Assembly (NCBI GenBank): GCA_914767715.1
Contig: OU612066.1
Location: 29,054,283 to 29,114,282, forward strand
DNA length: 60,000 nt
Direction: 5' to 3'
Source of the DNA: Membranipora membranacea
Taxonomy: Eukaryota > Bryozoa > Gymnolaemata > Cheilostomatida > Membraniporidae
In this document: one piece after another, positions 46,801 to 59,000 of the stretch
How the letters are laid out: each line of letters begins with the position of its first letter
Numbering within the stretch: the first letter of the stretch is position 1
Position numbers and translations under genes: made by a program
Notes under the pieces: model-generated
What the model was told of the DNA's origin: nothing
Seen by the model: the letters and a program-made list of their open reading frames with translations, nothing else
The model's database searches: none

Positions 46801-47570
46801 GACCACACACAAATAGTTCTAATATGTAAGCATCATTTTATCCCACAAAACACAGTGAAAATGTAATAGAAAACGTATATATGTACAACATACCTGACAA
46901 GTCTCCCTTTTTGGTAGGGAGCCTCCCAGTTTTTAGGGGTATTTTCCACCTCCTCCCTATCTCCCCCATCTTTCAGCTTCCTTCACCCAGACGACTTTTT
47001 AAGCTTGTCGTTGCAAGAAAAACTATGTGTTCATACCCCCACAGTAGTTATACCTACATATAATTGCCTATTAACATACTAGCTCTCCTCGTTCGTATGA
47101 AGTGCAACAATATAATTTGTAAAATCGAGCATTTCATAATACGAACACTCTAGTTTTGGCTCAAAATAAATGACAAGGGCCAAATTACACCTTCACTGCT
47201 GGACACGCAGAGTGCTACTCTGGGTAGGGAGTTTGTCTGCGGAGACCTCCTGATTTCTGGGTCTACCAACTTGTCATGTATGATGTACAAGGATTTATGT
47301 ACGGATTTAGGGATTTTACTTACTGGGACGAAAACAAAGAACGTCACACTGATTTCGAGATTACACTATTAGTATGTGTATCTCTGATCGGTAGAGCTTC
47401 TGTCGCAAATATTGAGCACCTACATTTGGCTGAAAGAGAGGACAACTTTAATTTTATCAAACAGACATGATCGAAACAGAATTACCTAGCTCTGCATTGT
47501 TAGTTCTCTCTTCTGAGCTTAGGCCAGCAATACACAGTTTCGATGTCACTTTTCTTGTCAAGAACATGTT
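43851..47570 (-). CDS. XPO6: Exportin-6, C-terminal exons only
   Basis: Four minus-strand exons with agreeing phases: 47570-47486, 45614-45577, 44484-44251, 43985-43851 (TAA). The last two carry unmistakable exportin-6 signatures: KSHDLLQEDIVAAVYNMA followed by VDF, then DLPSFTQDIQRMIYDLRYY and SLPPGT, which match the C-terminus of animal XPO6. XPO6 is a karyopherin-beta that exports profilin-actin complexes from the nucleus. The visible part is about 163 residues of a roughly 1100-residue family. The 38-bp exon and the 85-bp exon are placed by phase and hydrophobic pattern and are less certain. I could not find the other exons upstream before the LINE and the recombinase-like gene, so either the intron is very long or this is a truncated copy. 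A short C-terminal extension (SQKEPEPISEY) follows the usual end. Confidence 0.85.
44937..44998 (-). repeat. tRNA-derived SINE head
   Basis: The minus strand reads TTAGTTGGTTAGAGCGCC (A box), then GGTTTCGAGTCCGGC (B box), spaced as in a tRNA with no pairing acceptor stem. It lies in an exportin-6 intron next to an inverted-repeat copy. Confidence 0.6.
45006..45188 (+). repeat. Inverted-repeat arm flanking the 38-bp exportin-6 exon, left
   Basis: A 183-bp block from TTTAGAGCGCT to AGCTTGTTTTT, roughly 90% identical to the reverse complement of 46321-46503. It is either one TIR of a 1.5-kb element or one of two opposed copies in neighbouring introns. Confidence 0.85.
46321..46503 (-). repeat. 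Inverted-repeat arm flanking the 38-bp exportin-6 exon, right
   Basis: The reverse-complement partner of 45006-45188, from AAAAACAAGCTAGCCCGG to AGCGCTCTAAA. The pair brackets 1.1 kb that contains the small exportin-6 exon. Confidence 0.85.
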
Positions 47571-48207
47571 CTAAATGCTCTTCTAAAACTGTTAAAAGGT
47601 GATATCAGATTTTCTAAATATAAATTAGAATATTATAACAAAGAATGAGAAAATGATAAGTGTATATCCAAAAGTTTGGGTAATCATCCGCACGTCTCCT
47701 AAATACTGAATTTCAGCTGCACTCAAGCTAAGTGAATTAATTCACTCTCTATCGATCAGAGATATACATGCAATAGTATTGAACTACCTGAATTTAGTAA
47801 TTCTGACAATCAAGATATATTGATATCTGATGATATATAATTTAACTCACTTTATATTTCTGTTTATAGAACTTGAATTCCGCCAACAGGACTTCTTCTA
47901 TATAGAACTGTACTCGCCTGTCTCTAGATACTCGTCAGTAGCTGTAGAGCCGTCCGATTGTACGTCTGTCTTGGTTGATGGTTACCGTGAAAAAGCCAAG
48001 ATCACAGTACACCTATGCTGATTACCGGTAAGCCCAGCCCTTCTCTCTATAGTATGAGATCTTCACAGAGTTGCTGTAAAATACTGGGCAGAGGGTGTAA
48101 TATTCTGTAATGTCTTAAATCTACAGTCTATTGGGCTGACGTGTACTGCTAGTCCATATTTGGAAGTGTGTAGCGAAAGCGAAAATTGTCCAATAGCTAT
48201 AAGCTAC
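47154..48207 (+). CDS. Exons of an unrecognised, possibly Ig-like, plus-strand gene
   Basis: Three plausible plus-strand exons. 47154-47371 (after CTCTAG, before GTATGT) reads FWLKINDKGQITPSLLD and later CGDLLISGSTNLSCMMYKD. 47870-48006 or to the stop at 48021 reads DFFYIELYSPVSRYSS and CTSVLVDGYREKAKIT. 48127-48207 lies between perfect ACAG and GTAAGTG and reads SIGLTCTASPYLEV, then ENCPIAISY. The LTC...ISY pattern and paired cysteines suggest immunoglobulin-type domains of a surface protein, but I cannot confirm this. Phases of the first two exons do not match, so an exon is missing or the copy is damaged. It overlaps the exportin-6 gene on the other strand and may be a remnant cut by the LINE at 49.1 kb. 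Confidence 0.4.
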
Positions 48208-49087
48208 GTAAGTGTAAGGACAGGATACCCTCGGTTGATCACAGGATATCCCTTGAGACATTAATGGTCCCGAAATTATAATAAGGTCTATTAAACATCC
48301 GTCTGACAAACATCTGTCTGTCGATTAAACATTCTATACTGACATTTGATTAGCATTGGTATTAGCATTAGTAGGATGTGTAATTAATCATAGAATTAGC
48401 TTATGCCTTATTTATCAAAAAGTACATCGTACATGGCGAAAGGTTTAACCGTTGCTTTAACACACAAGATGAGCTATAAGCCCTAAATATTAAGTTTATA
48501 TAGTTAAATAAATGACTGTCCTTGTTGGACTGTTCTGAATACCAATAACTGTCTAGTATTTGCTATTGTTGACATAATAAGTCTACAGGTAAACTGAAAG
48601 TAACATTATGATGTGTAACAGTATATCACGTGATCAGTGTGAGCGAACATGGGTAATACACCTGTAATTGGGTGAAGGTAAACTTGTTGCACCCATCCTC
48701 CAAAATAAAATGATTAGTATGCTGATGACAAATGAGGCTGTAGCCAATTCAAAAGCACAGCTATCAGTGATATTGAACCCTGTTAATATTTTCAGAAGTA
48801 TTTGCAATGGAAATCTATTGAATTAAAGTTTGAAAATCTTTTTGCAAAATCATTTTTGGAAAATCAATGCATACGGATTGGCTAATGTAAATAAGACCGG
48901 AAATGTGTGCAAAATGCAATGGTCTTATATATGAGGCCACTAAGAAATTCTGACAACCGTTTTTCAACCCATAGTCACCAATATGGAAGACCAGGAGCAT
49001 ACCATCATTTTGAGTGGTCTGGTTAAAGAATTGAAAGAACCTGAAGCAGGCCTATTGAGGTGACAAGTCAACATAGTTTGCATGTAA
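48208..49087. other. Gene-free stretch before the LINE
   Basis: No supported exon. It may include decayed upstream LINE sequence near 48970-49080, but the frame is broken. Confidence 0.4.
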
Positions 49088-50302
49088 AGCAATGGGGAAA
49101 TAAATATCATTTTCGACTTCAGTAAAGCATTTGACAAGGTGACACACAGCAAAATGATAACTAAACTAGCCGACATCGGAGTAAACAGGCAGGTAACAAA
49201 CTGGATAGAGGACTTCCTGAGGAATAGAACCCAAGTTGTAGTAGTGGATGGCTTCCACTCCTCTCCATGCGGTGACACCTCTGGAGTGCCTCAAGGATCA
49301 GTCATCGGTCCTGCTCTCTTCCTAGTTTACATAAACGATCTCCCTGACAGCATCAGAAGCAAGGTTAGACTCTTCGCTGACGACACTGTCATATACTCTA
49401 CAACCGACAAGGCAGACAAACTTCAGAAAGACCTCGCTGCGCTTGAGAAATGGGAGAAAGAATGGGATATGAAGTTCAATCCCACCAAGTGCGAGCACAT
49501 AAAGTTCAGCCGCAAACGAAAGAAGACCATCGACATCACCTATGTTCTCCACGGCATAATTATCCCCCAGGTAAATTCCACCAAGTACCTCGGAGTAAAA
49601 CTGGAAAAGGATCTACGGTGGAACACAAACACCAACTTCATATCAGCAAAGGCAGCCAGCAGACTAGGATTCGTCTCGAGGACTATCCCATTCACTCTTC
49701 CTCATCTACGAGAAAAAGCCTATAAACAGCTGGTCCGTCCTGTACTTGAATATGCCAGCACTATGTGGGATCCGACCTTGACCACCACCCAGAGCAACGC
49801 GCTAGAGGCTATCCAGAGAAAGGCAGCTAGGTTAGTAAACAACATCAGTAGGACTGACAGGACCACAAGCACAACGGAGCTACTATGCAAGATGAACTGG
49901 GAGAAGCTATCATCCAGGAGGGAGTCAAGAAGTCTTGGTCTATTCAGAGCAATGCACTTTAATGAGATTGCCACCACTATCACTGATTACATCTCCCCTC
50001 TCTCAGCTACATCTGATTTAGCAGGAGGCATGAAATGCAATATCACATCCCTCACTGAACTCATTACACCACCAGAACAACTTCTTCATCAAAACAGCGA
50101 AGGCCTGGAACCAGCTACCTGTGAGCAGTAATCTCCTCGTGGCACCACCTGTGGCAGGCTAGACTGGCATGACAGAGAATACCCGATGATCCCATGATAC
50201 CGACGCGGAACGAAATATGGAGTAGACGATTATGCCATATCTCTAGGACCTTCAGAAGAAGTTGGAGATTACACTACAAGTAGCAAGTAAGTAAGTAGTT
50301 GG
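49088..50302 (+). mobile_element. 5'-truncated LINE, reverse-transcriptase C-terminal part
   Basis: An open frame from 49088 to the stop at 50131 covers the later half of a non-LTR reverse transcriptase: DFSKAFDKV (first catalytic Asp), SGVPQGSVIGP, the FADDT catalytic box, KYLGVKLEKDLRW, and the thumb motif VRPVLEYASTMWDP. No endonuclease domain lies upstream and the frame is closed before 49088, so it is a dead 5'-truncated copy. A short AAGTAAGTAAGTAG tail ends it near 50302, as in LINEs with simple-repeat 3' ends (CR1/Jockey-like by motif). The intact 1-kb frame suggests recent insertion. Confidence 0.9.
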
Positions 50303-50465
50303 ACCATGATAAAATTGTGATTAATGCGTTTAATTGAATCGCTGTTGTAAAGTCTGTTTTCATCAGACTTGGTCGCCTCTATTATTGGCTAAAAATAATG
50401 TTTAGTGCCATTTCATTCGCCTGAATGCACGCCTAGTAAACAATGTGGTCGCCTTGACAACAGAA

Positions 50466-51229
50466 GTAGAAGTAATACAAAACACTATTTTTGGTGATAT
50501 TGAACAGACCACATGAGGACTGGAGGCTAACAGTCAAAGAGAAGGAGAACATCCCTGGACAACATGCCTAACCCTGGAGCTTATCATCCAAGAGAAATAC
50601 ATGCACAACAATCTACACCACAGAGTAAGTCATCGACAGTCTATCTATTACAGTCTTATCACTATTAGCAATTTGCCACCCAAGATTAAGCTCAGGCACT
50701 GATATACCTTATATGGATGAGGGGAACATATCTGACCCTGGTCAAGCATTTATGGCTACTTATGTAGTTATATAGTTGCTTGACCGCTTTTCTGATCTTT
50801 GATTGGTCCGCAAGTTCAGGATCTATAAAAGCTGACTCTTTTAAACTTTTGTCAAGCAGCTTGCCTGAGTTTTTGAAGGTTCTTACTGGGACGTCAATCA
50901 ATGCACAACGTAGATTTTCAGCTTAATTTAGATACTGACAAAAAGTTTATTACTGATGGCAAATCTCCACAAATAACCATACTATGTATTTTGCCACTGA
51001 TCCATAAATTCATATCAATGAGCTCAGGTCATCACCGACATCGATTGACCAAGGATCAGTTGTTGATGCAAACAGCAGCCAATATGCCATATGTATAGTT
51101 CCTGAATCCAAATTGTGTTGAGGCTTGCTAGATGAAAGGCTCGGTCTCAGGGTCTTTGAAATGCAAACTGCAAAAGTTGCAGAGATTAGCGTGCCAGATA
51201 TAGTTATGTTATCAACCACATAGTGTACG

Positions 51230-51250
<21 letters not shown>
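50466..51250 (+). repeat. Segmental duplication of the ankyrin-gene promoter, exon 1 and intron start
   Basis: This block matches 29492-30105 and then continues directly into the sequence of 34080-34180, skipping the 3974-bp hAT-like insertion. It has its own small indels, including extra sequence at 50640-50720. It preserves the empty target site TCTCAGGG and ends in a CA repeat. Confidence 0.9.
50564..50624 (+). pseudogene. Orphan copy of ankyrin-gene exon 1
   Basis: ATG plus 20 codons to a perfect donor A|GTAAGTC, identical in length and phase to 29582-29642 but with four amino-acid changes (MPNPGAYHPREIHAQQSTPQ). I see no ankyrin exons downstream to join, so it is an orphan exon. If its promoter is active it could splice into other downstream acceptors. 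Confidence 0.8.

Positions 51251-51268
<18 letters not shown>
51235..51268 (+). repeat. CA microsatellite
   Basis: Seventeen CA units at the end of the duplicated block. The parental locus has only a short CA run (34168-34181), so the array expanded or contracted after duplication. Confidence 0.95.
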
Positions 51269-51272
<4 letters not shown>

Positions 51273-53016
51273 GGTAAGGGCATCCTTTTGGGGTGGTCTG
51301 CGCAGCGTCATAGTTTCGGGATTTAGCTGATACATTTGCCTGATCTGGCTGAAAAGCTGTCAGCTGACTCTTGAGACGTTCGCTTACCATAATATAGGTC
51401 TGAATTTCAAGAGTAGCTAAAAGTTTGTTTTATATTATTTTTTGTGGGTAATGGGGAGGGAAACCTGCGCAGCACCAATGTTTTGGGAAGAATTTTGAGG
51501 CCGGTATTTTTTATAAATTTATAGTGCTTCAACATTGAAAATTGTCTTCTCACCTTCTCTCGCCAGTGTTTGTTTGTCACTACAAGCAAAATAATGAGAG
51601 TTGTCTTCTTATTAAGAACGAGTCAACACCACATGAATTCAGGTGCATTGCAAAGTTGTTGAAGCCAAGGCCAGTGCATAATGCTCAGTGTATTCAGGCG
51701 CCAGAAGCGGTATGATTTTTATAATGCCTAAGGGTCTCCTGAAGATTGAGGCAGCCCCATTATTGTTTTCATAATTGGAATTTAAACCGACTCATAAGGG
51801 TTCAAAATCCTTGGCCGATTTGCTCGCCTAAGACTTTCTGATGTAGTCTTGTGATAGGCGCAATGCAAAAGTCCGGGTGCTTCAATAGAAAATAGGCTAT
51901 TGTATTGCTCTTACCGAAGAAAGAGAGTCCTACTTGTTCCCAGATCACTCATGCATTAATTACTGTATTATATAACTAGAGCGATTGAAAAGTGGGCTTT
52001 GGGCTTATCATGTAACCAGAGAGGCCAAATAGGTTTGATCGATTAAATAACGAGAACATGAACGATTTCTCCGTGAACGGGAAGAATTTCTTGCTCTTTT
52101 CTAGTTGAAACTGCTCTTTGCACAAACAGAGCTGTCACCTTTAAAGCCTAAATATAATGATTGGCGGTTATTTAATGCGATTATATTTTGATCCGAGTCC
52201 AATCCATTGTCTTGGATATTTATTTCAATATTGTTTATTACATATTAGTCGTAAGGCGACAGTAGCAACTATACAACCGAAGTAGTATATGATTTGGCTA
52301 ATCATAAGCCCAATGCCGAACACCAACACCAAAACAGTGTTGGGCTAATGATTAACCTAGTATAGGCTACAATGTTTTTCAACAGAGTTGCAGATGATCA
52401 GCCATTTTAAGAAAATTCAGTTCCGACTAAATTTGAAAAACCACTATTTATTCACACAAACATGCACAAAGTCATTGTACACTCATTTTACAAAAAAATC
52501 CAATGTACATACAAAAACCTGATTGCAAAAAGCCCATGAATGTTTTTGGACTGAACTAGCCCTGGAACACCACTATTTACACTTTTAATCTTAAGAACAA
52601 GCACAAATTCATTGTACACTCGTATTACCGTAGAAAAAATAAACATGCATGTATAGGCAAACAGCAGCTATGTGCTAACACTCCATGGATTCTTCTTATC
52701 GAAAAATGTGCACAGTACCTTGAAACACAACCATTTTAATTTACATATATGCTTGCAAATTCACTTCAAGTCTACATGCATTCAACTAAAAAGGGACAAA
52801 ACGTTTATACAAACAAAAGCGAAAAATGAGCAAACAAAAAGTTGAATTCCTCCTTTCATGTTAGAAAATTATCTGATACATACTAAATTTGAAGAAAGCC
52901 TATAGCTCAATACAAAATAAAATTTGTGAAATGAAACATTGAAAAACATACTAATAATATAGAACCCTTGGTTGGCTCTTTAGCAGGGTCCTGACCTCTG
53001 TGTCCACATAACATGC
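51269..53016. other. Gene-free stretch
   Basis: I see no supported exon; part should be the 3' untranslated region of the recombinase-like gene (-). An AATAAA on the minus strand near 52446 could be its poly(A) signal. Confidence 0.4.
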
Positions 53017-56000
53017 TCATTTCTACAACATAATAAGATCAACAAAATTGAATAAGAATGCGTTAATGATACTTTATTTTCAGGTAGGATGTGCATCAAC
53101 ATATCATAGCTGTTGGTGGAGTGGATGTATCTCAAAAGCCTCCAGAAATAAACAAATATTCTAGCAAAGCCCCAAAACAACTGTTTATATTTTGTAAGAT
53201 AGGAGTTGCCCGCCCACTACGAGCACCTCACCTGGGAGGGCAACTCTAACTGGAAATCTGGTAGTGACTTTTCATACAATGAACTCATTTGGTGCAAGTG
53301 GAGACGGGCTTGATGATGTCATCAGGCCACAAAAAAATGAACCTTGGAAAGAAAATTCATACCTGGAATAAACATTTTTTTTGGCCATTGCCCGTCACTG
53401 GATGGTCATAGAGAGTTGAAATCCTTGTCGTTGCGGGTAAATTTACGCGAGGAATTTGAATATCTATGCCACCCTGACTCAGACCCCATTTCCCCAGCTT
53501 TGAAACCGACGACTAGATTCATTATTTCAAATATGAGGTCTTAGCAGTAGTCAGCATGTCATAGATATTCAGATCCCTTGCATAATTTTACCCACAATGA
53601 CAAAAATTTCAACTCTGTTTGACCACCCAGTGACGGGCAATGGCAAAAATGTTGTCACAGATCTTGTTATCAATCAACAAGTCTGAATCCGTAGACGCAA
53701 TTCATTATTTCAAATTTAGACTTGTTGATTGATTACAGGATCAGTGACATTCATTGAAATTTTCAGTATTATACTGAGACCAATAGATTACACTAGACTA
53801 ACCACTATGTGCGTTATTTCCCACAAGCCAAACAATAATTTAACATAGTACCTTGTCCCGAATTCTGAAGGCTGCTGCTTTGATCTGCTGCCAGTTACGC
53901 CCTGGCAGTCTCTTGGTGAGCATTACACATTCTTCTTTTGAGATATGGACATTTCCAGGAAAAGAATGATTGATCACAACCATTTCTTCTTTTGACCACT
54001 CTACAATAATCAATATACAAATTATTATCCCATACGCTTATGGCAATAGTACAACTGAGTGATTGCACATATGTGACTCGCATTTAAAGGACCTGTAATA
54101 CTTATTCTGCAGGCAGCTTATTTAGAATCGCAAGCAACAATTGGAAGCTAATTCAGAGATATACACGTAATTGCACAGCAGGCTACGAATTCATCCTTCA
54201 GCTATTGCCTGATGATAACTAGGAAAAATTGCAACACCGGTATCCGCCCTCATGGAGTCTTGTGTTGTGGCTCGATATTATAATTTTTAATCTGTGATCA
54301 TGGGCAGAGTTACTCATAATTTCTACAATCTACAAGGAATTGGGCGTCAAAACAAAGACCTGTGTAGGGTTTAGCAAAGTTCCATTTTAATAATTCATTA
54401 TCATGAGTATTGAGAATTTGCCCAATTTTAGCAGTTGTCTGTCCTTTCAGCTCCTCGACTTTCTGATACACACCATATACACAATTTTGAGAGTGAGTAA
54501 GCTGAAAGATTATTTAAAGCACTTACTTTTCCTCCTTGCTTTCTCTGTTTTACCCTTCACTACTGTTGTTGGCTTTTCCTTCACTGTCAGAGCTAAAACA
54601 TCAGAAGTTATGTGAGCAAATTAATGACACAAGAACACAAAGTCACTCTCAAGAGTTGTCCCTTCATTGATCATTTTCAGGTTGCTGACAACTACAGGCA
54701 ATTAGGTTTAAAACAATAACATTGTCACATCAGCACATCCAAGACTAAGCAATATCATCCACACCACTAAGTCATGTATGTACGCGCCGTATATGTTCAT
54801 CACTAATGTAAGACCGAGATCACCACTTTGATATTGGGACGGCAACATAACTAGTCATCCGAAGTTGAGTTTACAGAATGTTACAAAATACAGAGTGACA
54901 AAATACTCAAATTCTGTTTAAATAAGCCAGCTTGTGAAGAGACAGTTTGCAATGAGCATACTATTAATTGAAATGTCAACTTAAGTGTCTCAGTATAAGC
55001 CAAAACCCCTGTGATATCTAGTCTATCTAGAGTGAAATTCTCTCATTGAAGTTTCATCACAAATAACATAATAAATGATGAAAAACCATAACCCGTTTCC
55101 CACAGGCTGTGTGTACCATTGGTGCTATAAAATAATTGGGTGCGTCCTCATATCTGAAATCAAAACAAATTCAAATCAAACCCTTACCGGAATTAGAGGC
55201 GTGGGCAGATTGTTCTCCGTCTGATGATGTTACATCGCTCTCTATGGATCCATCTTCAAAACATAACAAGACAAAGTGTTATATTATTTATATCATGGCT
55301 AGGTAACATTATTGGCAAGGAACTCGCAACACAGTACTTTGCAAACATTCGATATTTTTGGCCTTTTAACTATTAAAGCCGTCTCATTAGGAATACAACA
55401 AAGTTGTATTTCTTTTGTTTTAGTAGGGTTTATTATTATATTAATTTCATTATTGCAACACTTTTCTAGCATCTATAAGTCAAGAACTACCAGGCAAAAT
55501 TGGATGTTACTTGGTCACAACATAGTTCCATATGTCTGGATGAGAAATTACGAAATTGACTTTTTAATTGTTATGTAATATTCGTTAATTAGACTAATTA
55601 ATGGAGGGCGTTTTGACCTTTTTATTGGTGATATCTTGAGAACAAATCATGCGATTGAGTTAAAACTCGAGTTATGGGGGTTTTGACATATACCGAATCT
55701 AATGACATCACCGCCTAAGATGTCACATGACCCAGTATACAAAATGGCCGCCATATACTGTAAATTGCAGCTAACTAACAGTTCTTATGATGCGATTGAG
55801 TTAAAACTTGGGATATGGGGTTTTGATTTATACCGAATCTTATGACATCATCAATTTTAATGTCACATGACCCAATATCCAATATGGAAGTCGCAAACAG
55901 TGAATTGCTATCGATTAGTAGTTCTCATCATGCGATTGAGTTGAAACTTGGGATAAGGGGGTTTTGGCATATGACATCATCAATTATGATGTCACATGAC

Positions 56001-59000
56001 CTCGATATTCAAAACTATTGGTTGTATTCCTTTATATTTGCTTGCAAATATTTTTATCGTTTCTAGTTATATATTAATTTTATATATGGACATAAAATAC
56101 CAAACAAAAGGGAGATTTAACCCTCTGCTGTTGACTATTGTTGAGTAGCAATTGAGATTGGGAGCCTTGGTAAGCTTTCCACATTTTGAAAAAAAATTAG
56201 TCTCTGCTGTGTATTTTTGTTTGTCTTCGTGCCATAACAATCATAATATCTCAAAACTCGTGATTTCTTGAAAATCGTGATCTGATTTGTGAACAGGTTG
56301 TGTTAGAATAAGCGATGTCTAAATTTTAGCCTTTCGTTCCAAATGGTAGAATTGATAAAAGAGGTTAGAAGTGAAGCCAGCTTTTGGGCTATTTCTGACA
56401 CTGATATAAGCTGATTTTGCCCGTTCAAAAGATTTAAATATAATGGTCTCACGCAATGGGCGAGTGCCGCAAAAACCTAGGGATTGAATGTCACTTGCTT
56501 GAGGGGCCTCTCTGCCTGTTTTTTCCTACTTTCCCTCCTCCTTTCTATCATACTAGTTATATAGGTAACTACTCTCGCAAGAGGATGTAGTGCACTGATG
56601 ATGTCATTTTCGCTGGTTTACCATGTTATATAAAACATTAAGGAAAGGGAGAGCAACTCCTAGAAAATGTCATTGACCATTGCCATGTTTCTCAGCTTGC
56701 CATAGAAACGGGGAGTTAACTATCTTAGGACACAATAGAGAGGGAGAGAAAGGTAGGAAAAGGAGGCAGGCGGGCCCCCACACACAAGTGCCACTCTATT
56801 CATCAACTACATATTCATAGGAAAAATCACAAACTCACCTTCCCCTTGCTCCATGCACTCCTCTGGGTAAATCTCCTCACATTCAGCCTCTTCCTCTTCA
56901 CCTTCAATATCCGACAGGGTAATCTCATCGAGAGTTTGACCAGAATATTGGGACAGACCATTTTCATTAGCAAGCAACAGCTTGCCAACTTTCACAACCT
57001 CAGCAACATTTGACTGAAGTCTGTAGAACTCCTTGTGGACTTTGATGCTGTGACCAAGATGGCGAGCTAGCCACTCCAACTCATTCTCCTTGAGGTCAAG
57101 AACCTGAAATAGTTCAGATCAATGAGCTGTTTGCTTAGGCATCATCATGCACCAATTTCATAGTACTCACACCAATGACCTTTTAAAGTTCATTGCTCAC
57201 ACTGGTTGTCAAAAAGTCTGTTAAGCTATAAGGGCCCAGGGTAAATGTGAGGGTTGCAGGACTTAATTGAGTGGGTGAGTGGTAGATGAATGATATGAAT
57301 TACGGAATATTCAGGACCGTATAAAATAAATATGATATCAGATCTTTTTGGTTTCATAAGCCATTATGAGATGATAATAATAAATTTTGCTCATTCAAAC
57401 TCAGTGAACGAGCTATGCTTATTGTAGCATGAAAAGTAAATCAGAATCATAATTTCTTGTTGTTGCTTCAGATAGGATTAGATAGGAAATGAGACCCAGT
57501 GTCAGACAAAAGCGGGCAGCATTGCCATATTATCTATTGTAGCGAATGCCCCATTACATATCAAATTCCATTACAATTTGAATCACTTCAGTCATCAATC
57601 CAAAGCCATCTCTCTTACTTAATTACTTCAGCTGATTCTTCAGCTGCAGCATTATTTCTGAATTTTTTTCTGCATCTATTTAATGTTGAAAATGCGTACA
57701 CCGAATCTGAGATGAATAACCTTTGATGAACTAAAGTAAAAAAATAATCATTACCTGAGTATAAGTGGCTAAATGCTTCCGAAATCTTGTTGTGGTTATG
57801 CTCTCAGGAGACTGGATCGATGGGAGAGATCTACACAACTCTCGCAGCGTGTCCGCAGTCCTTCTTCTGCTGGCCACCGTTCCAGGCACACCAAACACAT
57901 ACGGGTTATCTTTGTGCATGAACATGGGTCTAGCTTCTTTCATTTTCTCAAGGCCCCTCTTTGCATCTTCTGGAACAAGTATTGGTACTATTCGACGGTG
58001 CTTTCCTATGGTATGAATCAGTGATAATCTGTAAAAAAAATCAGAGTATATTCGCTAACTGACTAAACCAACAAACTGAATAGGGGGGAAATTACAATTA
58101 TAACTCATTTTCTGACCTTGGGTTTGAATACTGAACAGGCAACTTTTGGGAAATAAGTGAAATTTCGGACCTAAAAATATAAGCTTAGGCACCAAAGTCA
58201 TCACCGAGTTGTGCATGCATAGCGATAGTTCACAGGATAGGAATTTGTTTAGCAAAGAGGAGAAAATTCTTTAACAGCTTTATTGTTAGCTTCCAGTAAT
58301 GCAAATTAAAATGATTATTGAATTTCGCCCCTAGATTAAAGTCCAAGTACTTGGTAAGTGTATCGACTACAGAATGTAGCCCTACGGTCAGAAGGGCAGA
58401 ATCAGAATTTCCCAAAATTGCAACTCTCCCCAAAATTAGTAGATATAAAGCTCCCCAACAGTCAGCTTCACTACTCTATGTAGCCCTATGGTTAGAAGGT
58501 GCGACAAGGTTGGGGAGTTGGTAGTTGTCTTTCTCCTTTCTGGTAACCGTAACTACAGCTTTGCAACCTCTCTGGGTGTTTGATAGTGGAGCGCCACAAA
58601 ATCCCAAACGTAGGCAACGGCCTCTTGACTACTCACAGAGCAGTATCAGTTATCCGCCATTGATTTACAATCAGTGAGCTCCGCCCCATCCGAAAAGGTG
58701 ATTGATACAAATCAAGCAAGTTTTCATGAAATCATTGTATCAATGGATCAATGAGAATCGAGTAAGCAAAGCCATATTGTTTGTATCCTTAGTGAATAAC
58801 CAATCAAAGTCTACATGTAGCCTTGTCATGTAACACTACACCTTTTAGCCCACCCATCTCGACCATCAAATTCTGTTGGATCAACAGGTAGAGCATCTTC
58901 CTTCGCTGCAGCTAGGCCCTGGTTGAATGAACTTTCTTGGGTGAAGCAGTTTAATTAAGTGTCCTCATTCAGCAAATCAATGGCGAGAGGATTGGGAAGC

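Noticed and set aside
48026-48118. Minus-strand segment with a coding-like frame (ILHPLPSILQQLCED), possible exportin-6 exon
   Set aside because: It has an acceptor and a donor, but the frame closes with TAG before the donor and I cannot match it to exportin-6.
51010-51390. 126-codon minus frame across the CA repeat
   Set aside because: It is a translation of the microsatellite and the duplicated intron and is not conserved in the parental copy.
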